From Anseranas semipalmata (Eukaryota > Chordata > Aves > Anseriformes > Anseranatidae): a DNA stretch of 64,000 nucleotides. Location: the NCBI GenBank assembly GCA_013399115.1, contig VXAA01001518.1, positions 434,138-498,137 on the forward strand, in the 5' to 3' direction. Position 1 is the first letter of the stretch, and each line of letters opens with the position of its first letter. Below, in pieces: positions 49,591 through 62,800 of this stretch. Below the pieces are notes generated by a model, which worked only from the letters and a program-made list of their open reading frames with translations, was not told the DNA's origin and ran no database searches. Made by a program: the position numbers and the translations under genes.

Positions 49591-49978
49591 ATAATGGGTC
49601 TCTTTAGCTTGGAGAAGAGGAGACTGAGGGGTGACCTTATTAATGTACATAAATTTTTAAGAGGGGAGTGTCAGGAAGATGGAGCCAGGCTCTTCTCCTT
49701 GACATCCAACGATAAGACAAGGGGCAATGGGTACAAGCTGGAACATAGGAGGTTCCACTTAAATATTAGAAGAAAATTCTTCACAGTGAGGGTGACAGAA
49801 CATTGGAACAGGCTGCCCAGAGATGTTGTGGAGTCTTCTCTGGAGACATTCAAAACCCGCCTGGATGCGTTCCTCTGCGACCTGATCTAGGTGATCCTGC
49901 TCGGGCAGGGGGATTGGACTAGATGATCTCTCAAGGTCCCTTCCAATCCCTAATGTTCTGTGAATCTGTGAATCTGTG
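49591..49978 (+). mobile_element. CR1 LINE 3' fragment with partly open ORF2 C-terminus
   Basis: Begins at the [24 protein letters not shown] part and ends with TTCTGTGAATCTGTGAATCT. The C-terminal ORF2 frame is open for 98 codons, to a natural-looking end at 49890 before the CR1 3' UTR (TCCTGCTCGGGCAGGGGGAT, then AGATGATCTCTCAAGGTCCC). It lies only about 265 bp from a minus-strand CR1 fragment, making a local CR1 cluster with the copies at 48624 and 49161. Confidence 0.94.
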
Positions 49979-52900
49979 TGCCAGATATATTTTTGGGGCA
50001 GGACTTGATAAAGAATTTTCCCTCACCAGTGGAAATGCAGAACTTGGATTCATTTCAGCTCATGTAGAATTAAAATTGTAGAGAGTTAAGCATAATCCAT
50101 CACATATCAAAACAACAACCACATAAAACCTCTGGGACAGCTATGCTGCTTTCAGAACCTTGGCACATGCATTTAAAAATGGGTAGGCTAAAATTGAAAT
50201 TAATGCCAGTTTAAGCATTCAGAGAGATCACCCAGCTCTCTGTCTTATACAAATGCATTGACTACTGCTTCCAGTCCCTGGAGGTTTGAATGGATCTACA
50301 GAGAGCAATGAAATGCATTGACACAGGACTTTGCAAATGCAGCTTGACCACTTTATTTCACATGACTGTCCCCCAGAGAGAGAAAATACATGCACACTTA
50401 TTTTCTTTATTTGGCAAATCTTTAATTAGAAAATCAGTCTTTTCTTTATTATAAAATTTCACAAGCTGATAAATCTTGGTAGGTTATAGAGAGAATATTT
50501 TTTTCTATGAACCCAATATAAAAGTTAAAATAAATAACAACATTCAACAGATTATCTTTTCCCCCATACTATCTTACTTATTACAAAAAAGCCTATGGTC
50601 ATCAACCTTTACTTAGAAATCATAGATGTCTATTGCAGCCTTTCATGACTTGATGACATTAATAGTTAGATGATATATTAATCATTTTTTTTGTGACTCT
50701 GACTAGCAAGAGTTGAAATGCAACTGGCTTAGATCTAAACTCATACATGGAATTTTAATGTTCTGAACTCAGCAAAACAATTATGTGCAGGGGAGCATAT
50801 AGTCAAATTTATTATAGTGCTGTCTCTTTTTAAAGAAAATTCCAAGTATTAATTAGCATTAAAACATTAAAATTGATTAAGCAATAAAGCTTGCAATTTT
50901 ACATACTGTTTTTGCACCAGAGTGCTGCTAACATCTGCTGGTGTGTTCGTGCTGTCTGCGAGGTGTGAGCATGCCTATGAGCCAGGACTCTCCAGCTGAA
51001 CACAGTAGGGCTTCCTTCCACATGAGACTGGCATGAAGAGACTTTGACTATAAGTGCAACACTGTAACCTGGATATCTTTATAGAACTGCATTAAATGAC
51101 ATGATCACTACTTAACTGAACCATGCACCTACATGTGAAAAAAGCCCCAAGTTTGTTTACTGCATGTTTACAAAGTGGCTGCTTCCCTGGAAAGAAGTGT
51201 CCAGGTGATGAAATGAAATTTCACATGAGAAATGAATATACAGTATCTACATTAGCTTATGCTCCTCATTTAAATTATGAACAGTTCATCATTCATATCT
51301 AATTAATTGAATGGAGCCTAAAGCCTGGGGTTTTGTATCTATTTTGCATAGTGCATTTAATACCCAGTATTTTCTTGCTTGCATGATTAGTGTCTAAGAG
51401 AAACAGTTAAATAAATACACAGTCATTTACTTAATGTCACAGTTTATTTAAAGCATTTTGAAGCTGAAATAATGAAAAGAGGACTGGGCAGATTACTTGG
51501 CAAACTGCACAAAATTTATTACTGCACTGAATAAGTATATTGCACTGTCTAACATGGTCACTGTTAAATTACCAACTTTTAGACACTGTCTAGATAATTT
51601 TCTGTGATTTTGCGCTTCTCCCCAAGATACCAGTAAATGTATGGTTTGAATTCTGGACTTTAATGGAAGCGCTACTGAAAATAATTAATTGTTGTCACCC
51701 AAGGTCAGGATCAACAATGAATACAGCAATAATGCAGCTCATCTTCTAAGACACTTCATTGTTGATTCCTCTGTATGTATCCATACCTCTTCTGAGATGC
51801 ATTTGTCAACACATTATCTGATTTCTGTCTCAGCAGGCTTGTTCCAAAGCCCACTGATGCTCATAAAAATATTCTTCTTGTTGCTAGGCTCCAGGCAGGT
51901 CTCTCATGAGCCTCATCCTGATGTTTGTAGTTTTTCTGCTACTCCCTCAGAGTTAGTTTTTCTAGATATTTGGCTGTACCCATTGTTCTGTCTGTTGGCT
52001 GCCGTCCTCAAAGGAGATGTACTCCACAAAAATCCCTTCAGAATCGCAGAAGATTTACTCACCTCACCTCACCTCTGCAATGTCAACACAATGCCTGAAC
52101 TAGACCTCCCAACCTCGTCAACAGAAAGGAATAGGTGCTTTAAGGACACAATTCATTTTTCCTGTTATTCTTTTCTTTTTTTTTTTTTTTCCCATCTTCA
52201 TTATGATCCAATGCATTGTGTCCAGAAAATGCCTACTTCTCTCTCTTGTCCAAGAAGAGAGTCTAAGAAGGTGGGTTTGCATGCACATGTCCTAATTTTG
52301 GGCAGAAGAACCCCAGGCTGTCATGTTGGAGTCTTGGTTTGAATTTATATTCTTGGGTTGGAAGTCTTAAAAGCAGTTGTCTCTTATTTGTCAACTCTGA
52401 TCAAGGTCAGACAAAGTTTAACTGCAGAAGCCAGTGGGATTGTTTAGCTGAAACATACTGAAAAGCCTGATTTTAACTCTTTCTGTTCAGGAAACTGTCA
52501 CCTTGAAGTTGCATATGGGTTCATAACTGCATGAATTGCTGAAGGAGGAATTTGTCTTAGCTAAGAAAATAGAGCTGGACATGAGATTCCATCAAGAAAA
52601 TAGAATGAAATTGGGATCTATTTTTTTTTTGCTAATTGATTATCATCAAAAGAATCAACGTTGTGTGTGCAGATGGTTTGGCTAAACATATGGGTACATT
52701 TCAAGCTCTTCCATATGTTTCAAAATACTGAATGTTTCATAACTAAAAGCATAGTGAGCTCCAAAGGAAAAAAAAAAAAAAAAACAACAACAAAAGAATA
52801 AGACAAGTCTTTCATATTGGAATGTATGATGTTAATGAGACTGAAGTTTCAGCTTCAAACATTAAATTGAAGAGTTTTGAGTTGAGAATGTAACAACATG

Positions 52901-54241
52901 TAATAAATGCAACATAGTCTCCCTTCCAGTTTTGATATTCAAAAAGAACAAGGAAAAATCAAAATAAAATAGATCAGAAAACATTATCTCCTGTTTGTCC
53001 TGAAAATACTGATAGTGACTGAATGGATACTAGGAAAGTATAGACAACATATAAACAAATATAAGACCGTTGAAAGTGATATTATCCTGGGGATTATGCC
53101 AGCATTTGTCCCTGATGTATTGCTCTTCTATTTATCTACCTCTATGTAACAGACTGTAGTCATTTATATTTCAGTTAAGTAATAACAATAATTTTGGAAG
53201 CAGAACCAGATCACTCTTGTCCCCACCTGTAGCAGATGACAGAATCTGATGCAGAAACATGCTGAAGTCATAAGTAGCATTTCCAACAGTTGCAGAAGGC
53301 TGTGAAGCAGTCCTCAGGGTAAGTAAGTGAAATACAAATTGTGACAAAATGAGTACAAATGGCAGCTTGCATCAAAAAGGACTATCAAGCTATCAAGTAA
53401 TTGCTCCTCTTTTTGCAGGACTCAGACTATGCTGTTTATATACTCTAGTGATGGTCATGGCATTAAAGTGTGCATAAAGTCTCACAAACTACTGTTCAGC
53501 AAGTTCAAGCACTAGGCACATACCCTTATGAGAATGTAATCTAAACGATTTTACTAAAACACTGGATATTTTAATGCTCAGCAGTAACTAATATTGGAAA
53601 ATGCTGAAGCATAGAAACAGAAAACTAGGAGTTCCTCCCTTATGGCATGTATTGTATTCAGTTTGGGCAATGCATGAAATATCACACTTTGCAATGTATG
53701 TGCAGAGAGAGCAGAGCCATTTGCTGATTCATACTGTAAATTTTCATCCTCATGGAGCATGAACTAAACTCTGGGTCATGAGCTAGCAGAACCTATCATT
53801 TGATTGCAAACAGCTGTTTAAATATATATAGACATACATGTAAAAGAAATGAATCATTTATTTATGCTTTGCAATAAAACATGAGGCTGCTCATCCATTA
53901 TTTATCTGTGCAGTGGAAAATCAGGAATAAGGATGCAAAATTTCACTGAAACTTTTCTTGCTTGTGCTGTACATCACTGTGTTCTGAAATAAAATCCCTG
54001 GTGTCCTTCCTCCCTTAAATTTTGATCCAGAGCAATCAGCAGAACTGCTGCACAGATGGGAAAACACATGGTGCTCCTTGCCCAGGCTTTCAGGCAGAGC
54101 AGAAATGGGATCTTGCTCCTTTCTCTCTGCAATCATTTTTTTTTAATTTTATTCTGTTGAAGACAGTCTAATTCCACTTCCCACAAGAGAAAACCCAGGA
54201 CAATTATGAAAGTAAGAGGGAGATGTGAGGGTTGAATCTCT

Positions 54242-54310
54242 GTTTTGTTTTTTTTTTTTTGTTTGTTTGTTTTGTTTGTTTGTTGTTTTTGTTTGTTTTT
54301 GTTTGTTTTG
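54242..54310. repeat. (TTTG)n/poly-T simple repeat
   Basis: A T tract followed by interrupted TTTG units. Its minus-strand translation (repeated TNKQ-like residues) is an artefact of the repeat. Confidence 0.93.
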
Positions 54311-55458
54311 CCAAAATACATCCATTTTAAGTCTGTTAACTTAAATTTTGGAGAGATATCACAGAATTCAGTGTGGCAGATTTCCTAGGCAGTTATTACC
54401 AGCACTGTCTCATTTTTTCCTTTACCTTACTCTGTGTGTCTTTAACCATCTGCCCTCCCTGGGGCTGTAGCTGTCTTGGTCCAATCTTGTTTGTTTGTTT
54501 GTTTGTTTCAAGAGAGCCTAGACAGTGGAGCCTTACAAGCTCTGCTGCACAACTAATGGTAACACTGGTTGTAGTTCAGCACCAACTAATTCCTGGTCTT
54601 TGGAAAATGCTGTTTTATCAATATTTGCTTTTCTTACAAATCAGGATAAAAAGTTGAATTTTATTATTACAGTTGTTATTTACCATTTAGTAACTATTGT
54701 TATTAATTTTATTCTTAAATCCTGGAAGAGATGGATTTAGAAATATTTCATTTTGCTGTTTTTCAAATGGGATGGAGGATTTTAATTGTTCAGTGTCAAA
54801 ATATTTTGTTTCAATTTGTTGACCTTGTTGTTTCTGTTCGTGTCCTTGGGACATTAAACTGTTTCCCTGTCATGGCACACTGCCTTTTAGACGTTATAGT
54901 TTGAGTCTACTGACTGGCTTGATGCTGGGCTACTTCTCCCATGATGCCAATGCAATTCCCCTGGGATCCGATGCTCCTATGACCCTTTTCTTAGGGGGGA
55001 CTTATGGATTACACCACATTGACACCCCATGAGATGTGCCATTTGGCTGCAGATCCTGACCAATACATGGAGGAGAAACAAACATTTGTACAATATAAGG
55101 TATGGAAAATCACCAGCAAATGTGTTTTCATGCTGAGCTGATGTAGAGGAGACAGGTTACTGCATTTGATCAGGAAATCTACCATTCTACTTGTGGTTAA
55201 GAGCTTCCACCACTGCCCTGAGAACTTCACAACGGCTCAGCCAAGAAGTCTTCCAATGTGTGATTTTACTGGCAACCACTGTATTTAGTATTTGATCTTT
55301 GTTCAAACTTTACACAGAGAAAACTTCATAGGTTGTGTTGCTGAGTGCAAAGCAATGTAAGACACAGCTATATTCACCTCACTTACTAAACGAGAGACTT
55401 ACTGAGCTCTCAGCACCCCTTTACACAAAGCTAGAAATGGCCTTGACTGTGTGCTCAT

Positions 55459-55482
55459 ACACACACACACACTTACACACAC
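55459..55482. repeat. (AC)n interrupted dinucleotide repeat
   Basis: A short interrupted ACAC run with one ACTTAC interruption. Confidence 0.85.
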
Positions 55483-56817
55483 TTCTCAGGTCAAGAGATG
55501 TTTGTACTGCCGCTACATAAAAGATCACATCTTTCTATGCAGGAAAAAGTTTTCAACAGCTACCAAAACAAAGCTGCTAGCTAGGAGAACCTTATTTCAG
55601 GGTTAGGCAGACTATTTGTACTTCACTTACCACCATGCAAAAGCTTTCATGCAAATACAACACCATGGGCAATGCACAGAGAGATGTTCACATTGAGAAA
55701 TACATGAAAATCTTTCAGACAAACATAATCTCTCACAGGACAAAATAATTTGTTATACCCACTCGGCACAAAGCCTTACAACTTCTTCAAGATGCAGCTC
55801 ATGCAGATTAACAGTTTAACAATGTCCTCTTATTCAGTTGCTATCTACCCTCTATTCTGTTGCTATCTACTGTATCTTCCTTCACCTCCTCAACACACTC
55901 TTCACTGTGTTATCTGGCATTTCACACTTTATCTCTTTGGCTGCATCAAGGCATTACACTTCTAGGACTGCCAATCCATCAGTTTTCACAGCTACTAAGT
56001 TCACATAAAAAAAACTTAGAAAAATAAATTCTTATATGCTCATATCCAAAGCCTCAGACCTGGCTCTTCACACACTCTAGACATTTTAAATTCTTGTGTT
56101 CCTATTGATTTTGGAGATATTAATGGTATCTGGACATGATAACCACAGGAGCAACGCACAATTGTAAGTTTTCTCTCTGCTATTCCCAAAACTCTGTGGA
56201 TGTATTCATTACGTCGTCAGGTTTCTCAGATCCCTGTGGATTGCACAGTCCCCTCATTTTTCAAAGGTTTTAGTTTGTGACACTAATTATGCCAGAGAAG
56301 CCTCTAGAAATATATTCTTAATGGTAGATGTGAGTGTAGTGTTCTAGAGAAAGTTTTCTCTTAACTGTCCATTTAATCTAATTAAAAAATAGGCTTTTTT
56401 TTTTTTCTTTTGCTCTCAGAGTTCAGAATGTGAGAAGTCACAAGCACGAGTTGTATGAGGGCACAGTTTTGCATTTAATCCTGAACTCTGCAGTGAGTGA
56501 AACTAAATCCTTGGGTCCAGACTGTCTCTACTTAGGAGACAATTGTGGTTGTGGTTTTGTTTCTGACAAGCAACTCTGTAATTTTAAGGTGAAAGCTGAA
56601 GATTGCACCTGCATGTTGAATGCTTTTAAGTCATCAGAGAGATTTTGGAAACAATTCCTGCTGACCTGAGACTTGTCAAGACAGTGCAGAGCACCTGTAC
56701 AACCAAGGGGAGGAGGGCAATATGCTACCACAATATTACAAAGCATCAGCCTTTCCCTCCTGCTAAGTGAAGGTAGAGGGTTGAGACATCAAAGGAATTC
56801 TGTCAAAATCAAAAAAA

Positions 56818-56847
56818 NNNNNNNNNNNNNNNNNNNNNNNNNNNNNN
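56818..56847. other. Assembly gap, 30 N
   Basis: Thirty consecutive N bases with A runs on both sides. The missing sequence is probably a longer A-rich tract or repeat; its true length is unknown. Confidence 0.99.
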
Positions 56848-59800
56848 AAAAAAAAAAGATTCTTCAGGTTGCCTTTACCTGCATTAACAGTGGAAACTAT
56901 ACCTTACATTATTAAAAATGAGTGAATTTTTAAAAGACTCATGCATTTTTAACTGGCTTTGTATCCCCTTTCCTTCTGCAACACATTCTTCAAAAGCAAT
57001 GAAACTTGGTCTATTTCAGTTTTATTTCTAGGCAGTTCCATGTTTTGGGGGATCACCCATTAACACCAGGATGACCAGGATATTCAAGCACATCTAAGGA
57101 TTTTCAAGTCCTTGATTAGATATCCCTTAAGGGGTACAAAAAATGGTGAAAATACAAGCTCTGAAAAAATGGTCTTTTGAAGCTCTCTCAGTCTGGGGAA
57201 CTCCAGTAATGAGGTGATCTCAAAGGTGCTGCACAGCCAGGCTTTTCAAAAACTTTAGAAAGATAAAAGTACACTTCTACTAGATTTTCAAAAGCTCCTA
57301 AGCAGTAAGCCTCAATGGAAGTTAGGCACCATCTTCACGCATCTCTTCAAAAATCTGCCTCATTTCCTGACTTCTGTAGAAGTTGGCCACCTTGCACACT
57401 TAGCAGGTTTTGTGGAGGTTGCTTATACTTTTTTTTTTTTTTTTTTAGTGTTTCAGTGGGTTTTCTGTTACATTGGATCTTCTATTTTGGTTCAGCTACA
57501 TCTATTTTTAGCAAGTCAACACATGAATCACATTTCCAGGAACCAGCTGTCAAGGGACTGCTTGTTAAACTTTATGAGCAGGAGATCCCTCACACTTCTG
57601 TGGTCTTAAGAGAGCTATTCCTCCGGGGATTCCTCAGAAGAATTAAAAATAGCAACCTAATTAATTAAGAACACGAGTGCAAAGTCATGCTGAGGAGATG
57701 AGCTATTTATAACAGGGCGGCCAAGATGACATGGAAAAACTGTGCTGCTTAGAGGTTTTTGCTGTAAAATATCCCAGTGAAGTTCTAAAGAAAGAAAACC
57801 ACTTCTGTTTGAATATCAGGATGTGAATTAAAGGTCTGAAAAATGAGAAAATAATAACATACAGAAGTACCCCAAAATCATATGCTACCAAGCTGTTAGT
57901 TGTTACTAATTATATTCTCGGTAGACTAAGGCCGTTCCATTATAAGAATGTCAGAAAAAAAATGAAGCTATCCTCATTTGTATTCCTTTTTTGTACAAAT
58001 TTATTTGGGGAAGAGTTTTGATGTTACAGTGCATTATACATAGAAATAGATATGTTTTCATTTAAAAAGTTGTCTGTCATCTCTGTGGCTGAATGTGAAT
58101 GGGAAATGTGTGCCATTGTAACGGCATTTTAATGATCACAGTTATAAATTCTAATTTATAGCAATAACCAAATCATTGCTGATAGAAGGGAAAAGAATTT
58201 TAATGAAAGATTAATTATTTAGCCTGGTGGGTGTAACATGGTACATCCCAGATGCATCTCTGATCTGAATTGTCTGTAAACATCAGACCTTGGATTCAGC
58301 TTCATTCAGAGCTCTCAGAGTCCAAGGGCTTCTTTCCTTTGACATCAAAGCCAAGGACAATGTTGTGGCTGAGCCTAACCATTACTAATCATATCATGTA
58401 CTGTAAGAGATGCTCTCGGTATTCCCTCTTTCTCACCTCCAGCCTCATTTCATAACTGATCACATAGGATATGCCTCAGGGGAAAAAGAAGAAAGAAGGC
58501 TGAGACAGTGAAATAGAGTATGCAGCCCACCTACTGAGCTAGGGAGTTGAAACAAACTACGTATCTCCATCCATCACAAGCCTGTGATGCCATCCAGCAG
58601 GAGCAAAGTCTATATGGGAAGGGGTGGTTTGACTGTTTTGGAGTGTTTGAAGCTCTGTGTAGCAGGGAAAGACAGAGAGGAAGGCTGAAGAAAACACCGG
58701 GAATGCAGATATAAAAATAGCCAGAAGTACAGCCAGACTGGGAGCACGGTTCTTAAAAATGCCTATGCAAAAATTTCTTGGTTTGAACCCGAGAAGAAGC
58801 AGGGTCTTTCAGTGAGCCAGAGAAGCTGCTTCCTCCTGCCTGCTTCCCAATGCATTCAGGGAGCCAGTGCCTTTCACTTTCCTCATAGATGAAGGAGGAA
58901 GACATTGAAGAAACACCTGAAATTTTATCAATTTCTCCTGCCATCAGAAATGACTGCAACCTCCAAATTTGGTTAATTGCCAGGAAGAAGAAGAAGAAGA
59001 AGAAAAATGTTAAAGCTCTAAAAATAGATCTACTCCTCTCGATTTCTGTTAATCATTTTGTTAGCTGGTCTTAGGCATTATATATGTACAAAGGGAGTGA
59101 GATTCCTCCTTCCTTATGCATTTGTAGATTTACTAATATTCTGCAGGCTGAGAACTCCTTCAGAGATATTTTCTTTTAAGAGGTATTCTAGAAAATGATT
59201 AGGACTGATAATTTCCAGCCATTTGGTGACACATATTTGCAGGCATCTAGAAAGGCTGGAGCCTGGAGAGGTTTTCTAGAATAGCAGTCCTGTATCACCA
59301 CAATTGCACACTGTATAGAGTAGTCCTAAGAAAGCAGATGTTTAGCAATGTTTTTCTAGGATTTGTTCAAATCTGCTTCTCCTGGCCTCTGCTGACACCA
59401 CTACCTTTCACATATAAATATTTTTTTCCTGAAGTATCATGGCTTTGACTTGTCACAAGAAAGCAATTGCTTCCCAAAATCTCATGGCACAGAAAAACTA
59501 AACAAGCTAGGTAAAATTTGCCAGGTAAAAAAAGACTCAGGGGATTATATTTTGTCAGCTATTTAGAACAACCTGTTATCTGTACATTGCAACAAAACAG
59601 TGGCAAAGACATATGAGCAATAATTACCCAACCTGCATATAGAAAACATATCAAGCTAATGCATATAGTCAGCCATAAGTCATAAGCTTCAAATTTACAG
59701 CAGTAGTTTCTTGACCATTAACTTTGACATTATTTCCTGGGCAAGCAAACCCCTTAGATACAAATGTTCAAGACTATCTGAAAGTAAGGAAAACCAGGCT

Positions 59801-62800
59801 CTAGCACCATATGAGCCAAAAAGAAGGCTCTCTAACAAATTGTGATATGCTCCAAGTTATTTCCTCAGTTTTATCATCTGTACCCAGAAACATTTACTCT
59901 TTTAACAAGAAGCCAAGAAGAAACAGCAGCATGTTTATGATATGCTTTGCTAAATTTCATTTTTAGCTTTGTAGTTTTTTCCTCAACCAAGAACAAAGCA
60001 AATCCCATTTGCAACTGGTCTTTATTCCTGCCTTAGCAGGAATTATATATCCAGCTACTTACAGTTCAATAAACTCAAATCCTGCATGAATAAAATGAAC
60101 AAAGCACATAAGCACATGCTTCTCTCCCACAAACACCAGTGAGATGTGAGCCTGTGCTTGAAAGATATGAACAAAAGTGGGAATATTTATGCTTGTAAAA
60201 CTACGTCGGGTTAGAGATACCAGTGTTAGTTGTAGAGGATCTGTGTAAAGGTGCTAGATCAACCCTGAAAATGGAATAGTTATACTGGTGTGATGTTACT
60301 CCCATGGTAACTTGGCCCGATTCCCGAGCAGGAGTAACTAGCTCTAGCACGGCATTGTGCTGATGCAGCTTGGCATCTCTGCTCACAAAACTACCTTGTG
60401 TTCTCATCATTGCAGCACTGCTCAGTGTGGAAATACTCCCCACGAGACTATGGGTTTGTACAGATTTTGAATTCAGTAAATATATTCCTTTGCACAATGT
60501 AAGATGAGGCTAAGTATGCTTATATGAGTAGTCAGTGATGTTTCTTCTATGTTTCTTCTACTTTATGCCTTGATTTGGCTATTTTCAGCTTTTTCAAACC
60601 AGCTAAAGTGATAAACAGCAAAGCTATTGGCCAAGCAGCAAAGAGGACTTTTCAAGACCTTGGCATCAAGTTCTGCTGGTCTGGAGCTTTGAGAGCTCTT
60701 AAGGGTTCCTCCAGAGAAACTTCAATGCTGGGAAGCCCCTGAGAGTGATTGCAGTTTTCACAGAGCCTGGGGTAATGCTGCTATAGGCTGTTACACAACA
60801 ACGATTGTAAGAAGCAACGACTGCATTCTGGTGAGACTGAGCTCTTATAATTGCTCCTTCGGCCCAAGGGAACTGCAGACATTCCACACAGCATCAGCGA
60901 TTAAGCTCTTAAAATGCCATGGATTTGGAAATGGAGGAACAATGCCATGAAGAATATATGGCCTCATTTCTTCCTTCCAGCCCCTCAGTACCCTGGTATC
61001 CAGTTCTAAATCACACAAAATGACAGCATCTGTGGGATGGAAGTAAACGGGTTGTACCATGGATGTTGAACTTGGTATTTTTGAGTTCCTTTGTCGGGAA
61101 TCAGATGGATTTCTGATCTTTTCAGCCAAAGAGTGGAAGAGATTGCTGTGGTTCTGGACACTTATTTGCAGAAAACATGTTAGAAGCCTAATATCAGCAC
61201 AAACTTGCATGGTGGATAATACCCGGCATAGTGATGACCTTCTTGTCTATAACTCATAGCTTAAGAAGTGTTTTGGGATTCCAATTTAATGTGATAAAAT
61301 GTCATCACAAACATGAAATTCTAAAGCCATCACTCAATGATTATAATTAGCCTGCGGCAGACTGCTTTGAATACTAAAGCAACTATAAAAGGTGAAAATT
61401 CTCATAATTAGCAAAGATGCAGAAAACATGCAAGGCTGACTCATGGTTAGGAAGGCTCCAATTAACCCGGCCCAGATTGAGATGATTAGGAGGGCAGCTC
61501 TGATTGTGCAAAGGATATAAAAACAGTTACTGTGGTATTAAGTCTCGTATTTTTCCATCCCTGGTCCTGCTTTTCCGTGCTATCTTCAGACACATCATCT
61601 GTGAACATAATTGTTTCCTGACCTGCCTGCAGAAAAACAAACATAAATCCAGTAAACCCTGATGATACTCCACAAATGTTTTCAGACATTGAGTATGATC
61701 TGAACAACAGATTTCTACCTGGATGTCATGCAGCCCTGTTCGAGTTGCTCAATTATACTGCAGGGAAGTCTAGACAAAAAGGATTGGTGAAATTACTACC
61801 CCTGACTAATAAAAGCAAGAAACCATTTCTCTCCATATGTTGGCACCTTGCTGACACAACATCTCACACTCGTCCTCTGATCATTTGCATCATCATAGTT
61901 GAAAAGCTGCTTAGCCTGGACTGATCATACACCTAACAAATTCAGCGGGCACATCTCATTGACTTGAGCAAGGGGAGATCACCACAACTCCTTCACATAC
62001 AGAGTGCAGGAGCGAGACCTGTCCTGTCCTGCCAAGTACTGTGCAAAGCCAGAGTGCTGCAATGTGCATGAGAGCCACAGATTAATTCTGTTTTAACAGC
62101 AATAATTTAGGTACTTCTGATAACTGGGGCAGCAGGGATTTCAGTGTGAGCCAATTGCTCAGGCACTTCCCCAGCTTCTCAAAAGTGTTTGGTTTGCATC
62201 CCCTACCCTAAAACTAACTCAGATATGTCTGCATGTGCTGCAGTTGTATCTCGGTGATGCATCTTAGGACAGAGCAATAAACACCTGTATTCATTTAAAG
62301 GATAGATGAAGAAACAGCCATAAGCAAAACTGCAGCTTTCCCAAGCAAAAAATAAATTACAGCTAAAAATCTAAAAGTGATCATGAATAAGATGGGCAGG
62401 GTAAAATATATATATATTTTTTTCTCTAATGCCCATGCACACACCCACCATTAGCTGGGATATATAGGACAGTTCATTGCAGAAGATAGGTTCTTATAGA
62501 AGCAACACTGATAATGTTTTTGGAAATTTCGTTTGCTGTAAGAGATGCTGCCAAGCATTTAAGGTTCAGGACCTTACAGATTTTTTTTTTCCAAGATGCT
62601 GTGAGCTCTTAGAAATTTCAGATGCTTCAACCCACAACATCATTTCTCGTCATACACTGCCATGAAGATACCACCTGTTCTCCTTGAGGATCTGTCCAAA
62701 TTCAATGTAAGGATCTTTAAATTCTTGATATTCAATATTTAAATATTTGCTGCCTTCGTGCCAGCAGCATAGAGTCTTTCTATAGAGAAGACAGATCCTT

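Larger units (their letters stand above)
49979..56817. other. Gene-poor flank, no gene recognised
   Basis: About 6.8 kb with no CR1 copy recognised. It contains TTTG-rich simple sequence at 54242-54310, an AC-rich run at about 55459-55482 and homopolymer runs. The 217-codon frame at 51689-52342 is the longest non-CR1 frame in the window but has no family signature and includes a poly-T tract read as phenylalanines. Confidence 0.55.

Noticed and set aside
54900..55230. Segment with protein-like translations in two plus frames (for example GSDAPMTLFLGGTYGLHHID)
   Set aside because: Stops interrupt each frame and I could not tie it to a gene or transposon family; too weak to annotate, though a degraded pseudogene is possible.
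60845..61210. 121-codon minus-strand frame
   Set aside because: No recognisable domain or splice signals; opposite strand also open; consistent with chance.
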